A DNA stretch of 64,000 nucleotides from positions 124,001 to 188,000 of the forward strand of contig NW_027331262.1 of assembly GCF_022965805.1 (NCBI RefSeq). Direction: 5' to 3'. Positions within the stretch are counted from its first letter, which is position 1. Each line of letters opens with the position of its first letter. Positions 55,955 to 64,000 of this stretch are shown here, in pieces. Under the pieces are notes generated by a model. The model saw nothing but the letters and a program-made list of their open reading frames with translations, did no database searches and had not been told where the DNA came from. Made by a program: the position numbers and the translations under genes. This stretch comes from Primulina eburnea (lineage: Eukaryota; Streptophyta; Magnoliopsida; Lamiales; Gesneriaceae).

Positions 55955-56711
55955 TAAGGTTGTAAACAATTCTAGCCGATTCGCAAGATTTTCGAGTCGA
56001 CTCGATAATATTTGATTGTAGTTGAAGTTATCGAACTCGGGTCAAACTCGAACATATTCAACTTTTTTCGAGCCGAATTTGTAACTCCTCAGATTCGACG
56101 ACTATCCTCATTGTACTAAAACTAGTCTTTTCAGTGTACTTATGTCGTAACTCACATGCACCTTATGAAACTTCACAGTGGGTCATCCATATCAGAATTG
56201 CCTCAAGTCAAGCATGCTTAACTTTGAAGTTCTTATGTGATGAGCTCCCGCAAAATTCTCTTAGGGTGCGTGTGAGTGAGGGCATAAATATGATGGAAAG
56301 ACTGGTCTTGATATAGTGGAGACAATTGTCGAATATACGACATTGCATAATTCGAGCCAAATTATTTTTTTTTCAGACGAGTGAAGAAGCAATTTGGTCA
56401 ATAAATAGGAGCATGAGCGCCTATCTCTGGGCGCTTACCTGTCTGATGATGGAAAAGAGAAGAAAATGTGACACCTAAGCGTCCAACAATAGGTGGCCCA
56501 GCCCCCGTAATGCAAGTGAGTGATACGTAGGATCGACGAGGCCTCGCATAAACAATTCCGGAAAAGAAAGAACATGCGTTTTTAAGAAGAGAATCATCAA
56601 ATATCGAGATTATAGAGCATATACACAAGAAAAAATATTGGGGAGAACGGCTGTGAGACCAAGAGGAGACATAGAAGAGCGAGGAATCACGATTAACATC
56701 TTTCCACAACT
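55955..56711. other. DNA without recognised genes
   Basis: No supported gene or repeat seen in this stretch. Confidence 0.45.
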
Positions 56712-57208
56712 CTTTTCAAAACCTCTATAAAGAGGACTTTTCCTCGTTTGTATTTTCTCACATCAATTCTTCTTCACCTTTTTCCTCTAATTTAGAATGT
56801 TTCAAGTAAGTGCACTTAAATCCAAATTCTTAAATTTAGATTTTTAAGTTTAACGCTTAGAATTCAGAATCAAAAATTTGTATATCATATTGATAATATT
56901 ATAAATATTTCAATGTTCGTTTAATTTAAAGTGTTATTATTATTTTAAAGTCGATAATCATTGTATTTTGGAAAACGAATTATCAACAACCTTGAATATC
57001 AAGACAGGACAATATCGTTTTAAGGGAAAAAAAAGTCAAACTCATATTTTAACTATTTTTCATAGTAATTTTTGTTCACCCATTTATATCCCGTGTTTTA
57101 CAAATACTAAAATTTTGTCCAAAACGTTTCAACTAACCAATTAGGAGTAGGTTATCATTAATAGACAGAAAAAGGATCCGCTAAATCTCCTTTACCACAC
57201 TATTCGGG
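56712..57208 (+). repeat. Old direct duplication, copy 1
   Basis: Shares with 57747-58865 the ordered words CTTTTCAA, TTCTCACATCAATTCTT, TTTTAAAGTCGATAAT and GGATCCGCTAAATCTCC. Spacing is similar, with much drift between. CTATAAAGAG at 56734-56743 looks like a TATA box. It could be an LTR pair of a small unknown element or a segmental duplication. Confidence 0.7.
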
Positions 57209-57588
57209 AAAAAAAAGTGTTGACCAACTACAAGAATGAAAATAATCACATTTTTTAGATCATATACATTTAAATTTAATAACGTGTCGATTATGAACAA
57301 AAAATCTCAAGTTAACACAAGATATACTCCCTCTATACTCTATTTTTCTATATTTATTAAAATAATTTGTCCAGTCAACATACTTACATGTATTAATTTC
57401 CATTCATGTAAAGATTGTGAGAAAAATGGGTCGTTATTCATTTACATTTAATAAAAAAAACTTGAACATATTGTGAATTCTATGTCACGAGTAGAATTCG
57501 TAAAGAAATTATTTGTCGATTACCAAACAAGGAGAATGTGAAATTATTTAATGTTAATTTGGATTTTATCGTGTTGAAAGATTATATG

Positions 57589-57590
<2 letters not shown>

Positions 57591-57630
<40 letters not shown>
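57591..57630. repeat. (TA)20 microsatellite
   Basis: Uninterrupted TA run of about 40 bp between the two duplication copies. Confidence 0.95.
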
Positions 57631-57636
<6 letters not shown>

Positions 57637-57746
57637 TTTAAAAAATGAATCACACGCTTGGCGATTCGTATGAATGGGTGTGGCGATTCCTTGAAGCGCC
57701 ACGTTGATTGATCAACCATGGCCGTGTGATGTAAAAATTGAACATA

Positions 57747-58865
57747 CTTTTCAACATCTATTTAACTCCTCCTCATTTGCATTTCTCACATCAATTCTTT
57801 CTTTTTCTTCTTTTTCTTTTATATCTCTAATTTAATTCCATATGTGAATTTTTAGTATTACCGTTTAAAATCTAAATTTTTAAGATATAAAATCTTTAAT
57901 TCGAAGTTTCTAAATTAATAAACTTAAAATTGAATTTTGTAATTAAATTTGAGAGTTATGTTTTAGTTTTGAATTTTTAAACAAGTGTGCTTTAATCCAA
58001 ATTTACAAAATATAAACTCTTGAATTTGGATTTTTAATTTAAAATTTATAGTGTTACTATTTTAAAGTCGATAATTGTTGTATCTCGGAAAACAAATTGC
58101 CAACAACAGTGAACATCAACACAGATTGTTAAGATTGGTTGGAACTTGGACATAACTCAACCCCAAAAGCTGGCTCAAGGGGGAGGATTGTCCAAGCCAA
58201 TATATGCAACTCCCAAGTTATTTATCCAATCGATGTGGGACAATTAACACACCTCTCTCACGCCAGGAATGAATATCTGGAGCGTGGAGTTTACAAATGT
58301 TTACAAATGACCCAATTATGGACAGAACGAGTGGCCTAATTATAGGCAGTCCAACAACACATAACGGTGGAACTCAGGCTCTGATACCATGTTAAGATTG
58401 GAACTTGGACCTAACTCAACCCTAAAAGCTAGCTCAAGGGGGGAGGAATGTCCAAGCCAATATATGCAACTCTCAGGTTATTTATCCAACTGATGTGAGA
58501 CAATTAACATCTGTTAAGATTGGAACTTGGACATACCTCAACCCCAAAAGCTAGCTCAAGGGGGGAGGATTGTCCAATCCCATATATACCACTCAAAGGT
58601 TATTTATCCAACCAATGTGGGACAATTAACACAGATCAATATCATTTTAAGAAAAAAAAGTTGAAGTCTTGCGTCGACTATATTTCATAATCATTTGTGT
58701 TCGTCCTTTTATAACCCGTGGTTTTTCCCAAGCAAAGTAGAAAATTTTACTCAACAAATGTTTCAAGGAATCAATTAGAAGTTGGTTATGATATATACTA
58801 GGAGGTTCTAAAAATATAGATATTATAGGTAGGATCCGCTAAATCTCCATGACCACTATTCGGAG
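57747..58865 (+). repeat. Old direct duplication, copy 2, split by a TRIM
   Basis: Second copy of 56712-57208. Its alignment is interrupted exactly at the TRIM element 58127-58631 and resumes after it. Confidence 0.7.
58127..58631 (-). mobile_element. TRIM retrotransposon with three LTRs
   Basis: Three LTR copies of about 120 bp at 58127-58249, 58390-58509 and 58512-58631, each from TGTTAAGATTGG to ATTAACA on the + strand. The primer site (GCTCTGATACCA, 58378-58389) abuts copy 2, so copy 2 is the 5' LTR of a minus-strand element. A purine run follows copy 1 on that strand (GAGAGAGGTG at 58250-58259), so copy 1 is the 3' LTR. Copy 3 is an extra LTR separated from copy 2 by two bases (TC). The target duplication CAGAT encloses all three (58122-58126 and 58632-58636). 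No coding sequence, as usual for TRIMs. Confidence 0.9.
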
Positions 58866-59579
58866 CTGATTCTTGTTTCCAAATCCTCGAAAAATTGGTC
58901 GAATTGTCTTGTTCACCCGTTGTTTTCTTGCACCGGTACTGTTAATTGAAAGCAGCAACCATGGTTTCATAGGGTGAAGTGATTCGACGATGAAACAACT
59001 TAAGTTTGAGTTTTTGTACTTAATGTTATTTGCAAATGATCAGTCCTCTGGAGTCTGGACAAATATAACCAGAGTTTTTCACCCTAACCTTAGCTATTAA
59101 ATTCCACTGCTTGTCTGTTACTTTTTTTTCATTTTCTCAATCCAGAGGCTTTTGATCTTCCTCTTGTTGTCATTATGGAAGTTGAAGGAAATCAGCTAAT
59201 AGTTGATGCTAGACTTATCTGTTGGTCACAACAGCAGTAGTACTTTGTTGTGAATAATTGAAACTAATTACCAACAAATTCAAACCACATTAACTTTTAT
59301 TCTAAATTTCAGGTATGGCAACTAAACTAGAAAACCGAGGAAAGTTAATTCACATTAACCTCAATCAATTACCAACAAATTCAAACCACATATTGGAAGA
59401 AAAAATTCACTAACCAAAGAGGCCCACTCTGAGGTCCTCCTCCGCAAATGAAGAACAGGAAACTCAACCGAAGCAGCCAGCCTATTCCATCTTATCCAAT
59501 GCAACTCGGTCATTTGAGAGAGAGATGAAATATTTGTGTTGGGTGTGATGTTGAAAGGGGATGTTGCTCATAAACGTAC
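58866..59579. other. DNA without recognised genes
   Basis: No gene or repeat recognised. Confidence 0.45.
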
Positions 59580-60545
59580 ATTAAATTAAAATATTGTGTG
59601 TACCAGAAGATAGTGTTTTGCTCTGGTATTGTCAACACGAGCGCACAACATGCATCGAAAATTTATTTTTAATACACACGTAAACTTTAATGAATAAACA
59701 CCACATTTAAATTATGAACAAGTACGAATACTTATGCAATACCTTATGGCAAAAAATTCACTAGAAAATTATATAAATCGTTTACACGAAAACAATACTA
59801 GTGAGAATACCAAAACAAGTTTCCTTGACACTCCAAGGAATTAAAATGAATCAAAGGCTCAAAGTAAATACTAGATGCATAAATAAAAAATGTATTGCTT
59901 AAAACCAAACAAAACCACTCTTCGATGAAAATTCTGCGTCAGTGTTGTTCTTGAGTGTCGTCAACACCAATCAGCAACACGGTAAATCTGTTAATGAATC
60001 ACCCAAATTCTTCACACAAAAATCTTTAATACTAAACTAGTGTATGTTCAGAAAAACTCCTGCAGCTCTCCTGCGCTGCAAAGTGATCACACAAAGCTTC
60101 TCATCAAAATAGGCTCGGCTCTCGTATATTTCTTCTATGCAAGAACTCCTCAGCCGACCTCTCTCAAGCCTCACGAAAAGGCACACACAAAAAGCTTCAC
60201 ACGAAAAAGACTCTTCTCTCCAACTCTCTCTCTACAAACTCACTGTGGCCATCCATTCTCTATGTATATATATCTCATGCTTGACCTAGAAACACTTCCA
60301 TAAAAGAGTCCTAGAAAATATGGAAATAAGATTTTCATTAGATATAAAACTCATTTTAATAAGAATAAAATATCTTGAAGATAAAAATCATATAAAAAAC
60401 AAATCCTATAATATCAAGATGTAAATCAATCAAAATATTATCATCTAGAATAAATCAAGCAAGATCTCATAATCTAGAAAGGCAAAAATCTTAAATTGAT
60501 AATATCAATTTATCAAAATAATAGAAAAAAAATATTCATTTCAAT
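59580..60545 (-). repeat. Candidate Copia-type LTR, minus strand
   Basis: At 60546 the + strand shows ATCTCCTCCTTTTTACC, the complement of a purine tract, and the sequence left of it would start TGAAATGAATA on the minus strand. TATATATA lies at about 60263-60271. Words CAACAC/GTGTTG recur. The left end is uncertain, and no second copy or target duplication is in the window. Confidence 0.35.
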
Positions 60546-60879
60546 CTCCTCCTTTTTACCTTTCTGGACAAAACATCCAAACATGATAATCTTGGTCATT
60601 TCAGCATTAAGTTAAGCTCCCCCTGAGTTAAAGGTCATCTCTCCCTAAATTAAACATGTCAGAGCATTGGTGTTGTTGAAAATTTTGCCAACACCATCGT
60701 TAGAACACCTGAAAACATAAGAAGACATACGAAAGAAAAATTCAATAATCACGCAAACAGATATAAGAGCAACCCAAAAACAGCATTACATACAGAGCAT
60801 AATTATTCATCCTTTATCTTCTTCTGTGTCTATAAGCTCATAAGTCATAGCAACTCGAGATGCTTCAGCACCATCCATA

Positions 60880-61064
60880 TTGTCACGCCCCGAGCCCGAG
60901 CCCGCGCCTGCGTGACTGCACACAATGAGCCCCTATAACAACTACTTCGTATTCGTCATCGCTTTACGAAAATGATTAACTCAAGTTGCTATAGAAGTCC
61001 ATTGTAAGCCATTATAAACTCATTTTAAATTTTTGATTTTTTCGATGTGGGACAAGGTATCACA
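60880..61064. repeat. Solo TRIM-like LTR (185 bp) with target duplication CATAT
   Basis: Starts TGTCACGCCCC, ends GTATCACA, flanked by CATAT at 60875-60879 and 61065-61069. It has no internal region or coding sequence. Orientation cannot be fixed. Confidence 0.85.
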
Positions 61065-61136
61065 CATATTCTGTGTTATTTTTGGTTATACTCCCTCTTT
61101 TTGGCCAGAATGTAAGCCAACTTCCAAAAGCACTCT

Positions 61137-61640
61137 CTACTCAGCCACATGTTCTTCTTGGTAAGCAATGAGTTCTTTGGCCTTTTGAATCTGCTGTAGA
61201 TCAAACTCAATTTGGGCCTTCAAGTGAGAAGCATAGAGCATGACAAATCCATCGGGAGCGGAAGTGGATGAGGACGTCGTGTTCCCAACACCATTGGAAA
61301 CACCAGTAACTGACCAAAGTAGGTCTAGTTTCCTGTTATCCTTGAAATAAGGCAAAGCGATCTTGAGGGTTTCACTCACATCAAAAAAAGTCTCATCATC
61401 TTCTTTGAGAAGCCCCTATAACTCCAGTATCCCAATGATTATGGAGGAAAAATAAGTACATAACTGATACCATTGATGTCTTCTGTGATTTATTTTCTTC
61501 ATCCGCGGGAGCATTGTAGAATTCATTGATGACAGTCGGGGAGAACTTGACAATCATAGCAGATTGTCCTTGATCTTTGAAGAACTTAAGCCTTCAAATT
61601 TTGTTGGTCATACGACTCCATGTCAATGTTCTTCTTTTCA
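61137..61640 (-). pseudogene. Accessory-type ORF remnant of a retrotransposon
   Basis: The last 80 codons are open (61137-61379): FKDNRKLDLLWSVTGVSNG, a Ser/Thr stretch, then a helical end with FDLQQIQKAKELIAYQEEH. Upstream, in shifted frames, coding-like sequence continues to about 61640 (KFSPTVINEFYNAP, a 'VxEFY' pattern seen in plant retrotransposon accessory proteins). Placed between a purine tract (60546-60562 complement) and the Gypsy LTR at 61715, it fits the 3' ORF of a Copia-type element. No function assigned. Confidence 0.45.
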
Positions 61641-61714
61641 ATAAACTCTCTATTCACATAGAGAAGCCATAGGACTAAGGCAGCTTCAGTGTAGAGTTCT
61701 TCATGGAGACAGAA

Positions 61715-63133
61715 TGTAGTGACCCGTTCCAGAATCACCTACTAATCAAAAACTAAGCATGCAATTAACCTAATTAATTATAATCAGAGATAACAGCGGA
61801 AAACAAGGCCCACAACAATAGTTATACAACCCAATCGAAATCCAGAATACTCAAACTAACTGAAAGTATCTGATACAACCATATCGAATAAAAAGGAAAT
61901 CACTAAAAAGATAAGCCAACCAGCTACTCAACGTCCTCCTCCTGCTCCTCCTGAGCCATCCAACCTGAGGCCTGCCCCGTGGGAATGGGGTGTCCAAGAT
62001 AAACAAAACCGAGGACGTGAGCGATAAGAACGCCCAGTACAAAAGTATGAGTATACAGACCTATATGAAATGCACATGCTATGATCATGATACCGGGTAG
62101 TCAAGAAACAGGAATCACAAAGGATCTCAAAATGCTCAGTCTAGAGGCGCCAAGTGGATAGTGCCGCGCGGTCCAACCTCTGGGTCACTGCATCCACTAC
62201 AAGACAGACGTGGACCTAAAATGTCCCGGACCACCGAAGCCCTCCCGACCCGTCGGCCACTGTGTACTCTCGGTGTCCATGCGTCCACAAGACAGGGCTG
62301 AGCGGCCCCAAGATATAGCTTATCTCGAAAGAGATACAGCTCAACAGTAAAGGCTATCTCGAAGGAGATACGGCTCAACGTGAAATGCAACGTGCAGTAA
62401 TAAACGTGACATAATAGCATGCATCAAATGACATATATCAATGCACCACATAATCATGCAACACATATATGAATGTATACTCAACCAGGATATCTCGGAT
62501 AGTACTTTCGTACCTCTATCACAGCAATCCTAATCCACTGGAACCACCAGACAACAGGTCTAATCCAAGCCTATTCATCAAGAGCATACCCAATCAATAC
62601 TACCATGCTCAACTAGCAAAACCAGTACTCTCTAGTACTACCAAAGGTTTAGGGTTTACCTTCGTCCGTCGACAGCCCTTTGATGTCGATTGCCTCGAAA
62701 CTCCGGCGCTGCTATGCTACCAATCCCGGCAGCTCTTGGCTATCGCTCGAACAACAACTAGCCCTAGAATCCTTCCAAAACTCTCAAAGAGGAGACTTAA
62801 CTCAAGGAATGGCAAGTCACAAATGAGAAATCCGAGCACTATTTATAGGCCATGTTCGGATCCTCCGAACCTCACTTCGGAACGTCCGAACGCTACGTGT
62901 CCATCGGCTCTTGACAGCTCATGTTCGGACCCACCGAACATACACTTCGGACCGTCCGAACGTGCATGAAAACTGACGTGTCGATCCACTCTTGACACCT
63001 CATGTTCGGATCCACCGAACCTACTTCGGATCGTCCGAACTCTTCGGTGCTTCCGAACCATCTTCGGACCTTCCGATCATGATTAATCACCATTAATCCG
63101 TTAATTACCCAATTCGGCATTCGGGCTACTACA
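61715..63133 (-). repeat. 3' LTR of the chromovirus
   Basis: 1419 bp. On the minus strand it starts TGTAGTAGCCCG and ends CGGGTCACTACA. TATA box (TATAAATA, minus strand) at 62840-62847. Confidence 0.88.
62855..63077. repeat. Array of TTCGGAnCGTCCGAA motifs in the chromovirus LTR
   Basis: About eight sites, such as TTCGGAACGTCCGAAC, TTCGGACCGTCCGAAC and TTCGGATCGTCCGAAC, starting about 8 bp from the TATA box on its upstream side. Part repeats as a unit of about 80-110 bp containing CTCTTGACA. Same motif as in Copia LTRs A-C. Confidence 0.9.
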
Positions 63134-63152
63134 TTCTCCCCCCCTTAAAAGA
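63134..63152 (-). other. Polypurine tract of the chromovirus
   Basis: On the minus strand, CTTTTAAGGGGGGGGAGAA directly precedes the LTR. Confidence 0.8.
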
Positions 63153-63287
63153 TTTCGTCCTCGAAATCAGGCTTAGAGGATGAACAAAACGAAATAACAA
63201 CAACATTGTTATTACATCTCAATTGTTGTTGAATACAACTGATATCTCGATTACAATTGAAAAACACAAACATATACAAAGCACAAC

Positions 63288-64000
63288 TCAAAAGAGCTCT
63301 GGATGCTCCGAACGCATACGACTCTCTAACTCCCAAGTGGCTTCTTCAGTGCCTCGACGCTGCCACTGCACTAAGACAAGAGGAATGATCTTATTCCGCA
63401 ACACTTTGTCTTTGCGATCGAGAATCTGAACTGGTCGCTCCACGTAAGACAAATCTGATTCAAGTTGAACTTCAGAGGGATGCAAGATGTGAGACTCATC
63501 TGCTACGTATCGTCTCAACAAAGATACGTGGAACACATCATGAATACCGGACAAATACGGAGGTAATGCTAACCTGTAAGCTAAATCTCCCACACATTCT
63601 AGAATCTCAAAAGGACCAATGAATCTCGGAGATAGCTTACCCTTGAGACCAAATCTCAAAATCCTGCGAAAAGGCGAAACTCGGAGAAACACTTTCTCAC
63701 CTGGCTGAAAATAAAGAGGTCGCCGCTTGGTGTTCGCATAACTAGCCTGTCGATCCTGGGCAATCTTAATCCGCTTCTTGATTACTGCAACTTTATCAAT
63801 AGCCTGCTGGACTAACTCCGGTCCCTCAACATGTCGTTCACCAACTTCGTCCCAGAATAAAGGAGTACGACAACGTCGCCCATACAACGCCTCAAATGGT
63901 GCCATACCAATACTACGATGATAGCTGTTGTTGTACGCGAACTCAATCAAAGGCAAATGATCCTGCCAAGCGGGTCCGAAATCCATAACACAGGCTCGCA
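63288..64000 (-). CDS. Gypsy Pol, integrase C-terminal part and chromodomain (partial)
   Basis: Open from the window edge to a stop at 63288-63290, so the true start lies outside; the ATG at 63986 is internal. Features: the end of the integrase core (WQDHLPLIEFAYNNSYHRSI and FEALYGRRCRTPLFW), the GPY/F-type segment (KLSPRFIGPFEILECVGDLA), YRLALPP, FHVSLLRRY, and a C-terminal chromodomain-like end, LVQWQRRGTEEATWELE. In chromoviruses this tail guides integration toward marked chromatin. A Tekay/Del-type lineage is likely. No breaks seen. Confidence 0.92.
   Translation of the reverse strand, partial: RACVMDFGPAWQDHLPLIEFAYNNSYHRSIGMAPFEALYGRRCRTPLFWDEVGERHVEGPELVQQAIDKVAVIKKRIKIAQDRQASYANTKRRPLYFQPGEKVFLRVSPFRRILRFGLKGKLSPRFIGPFEILECVGDLAYRLALPPYLSGIHDVFHVSLLRRYVADESHILHPSEVQLESDLSYVERPVQILDRKDKVLRNKIIPLVLVQWQRRGTEEATWELESRMRSEHPELF

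Larger units (their letters stand above)
61715..64000 (-). mobile_element. Ty3/Gypsy chromovirus, 3' part, minus strand
   Basis: 3' LTR (61715-63133), polypurine tract and the end of pol with a chromodomain. The rest lies right of the window. The LTR inserted into the accessory-ORF remnant to the left; the flank there is CAGAA. The pol part present is intact, so the element may be young. Confidence 0.88.

Noticed and set aside
56398..56709. 103-aa minus-strand ORF
   Set aside because: No family resemblance, no codon-use or context support. It lies next to a TATA-like box that reads the other way.
61715..63133. Region 62136-62969 as coding on either strand
   Set aside because: It lies inside an LTR with defined ends, TATA box and polypurine tract; the frames carry no domain.

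Overview
This window is plant nuclear DNA, apparently from a eudicot, and consists almost wholly of transposable elements. I see no convincing host gene, tRNA, rRNA or CRISPR. Plant origin follows from Ty1/Copia polyproteins of the SIRE and Tnt1-like types, a Ty3/Gypsy chromovirus polyprotein, tRNA-Met primer sites (TGGTATCAGAGC), TRIM elements, a CACTA transposon and a decayed Helitron helicase. A Lamiales-type asterid is my guess from the style of the SIRE accessory proteins and of one MITE. It is unproven.

Layout. 1-3997: 3' part of a SIRE-like Copia element with an intact 877-codon accessory ORF and a 3' LTR, apparently inserted in a decayed Helitron helicase (4003-6034). 6200-9090: AT-rich DNA and a candidate Copia LTR. 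9091-15449: gag-retaining but pol-deleted Gypsy element whose LTRs carry arrays of a CGCGCATATGCGCG palindrome; a MITE follows. 15651-18327: non-coding, ending in an LTR-like promoter sequence. 18328-48460: a nest. A small CACTA transposon (TSD TCT) was entered by a SIRE-like Copia element (18811-47519, TSD ATAAA). That element was in turn entered, inside its reverse transcriptase, by a second Copia element on the minus strand (24475-40116, TSD AAATG) and by a solo LTR (40762-41444, TSD CATTC). The second Copia element holds further Gypsy, Copia and SIRE fragments and a third, divergent copy of its own LTR.

48461-50264: LTR-like and AT-rich DNA. 50270-55949: decayed Tnt1-like Copia element (TSD AAAAC). 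56712-58865: old direct duplication, one copy holding a three-LTR TRIM (TSD CAGAT). 59580-61714: probable 3' end of another Copia-type element with a solo TRIM LTR (TSD CATAT). 61715-64000: 3' LTR and chromodomain integrase of a Gypsy chromovirus on the minus strand.

Most notable. (1) Several unrelated LTR families each carry an array of a short palindromic motif next to, and upstream of, the TATA box; some motifs are shared between Copia and Gypsy. (2) The SIRE-like element holds two antisense, mutually similar mini-genes, each with a TATA box and an AATAAA that overlaps its stop codon. They are divergent from a large accessory ORF whose upstream region conserves TGACGTGA and a G-box. (3) Missing right halves of nested fragments suggest a deletion by homologous recombination between two related Copia copies. 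All boundaries were read by eye; identities are estimates.
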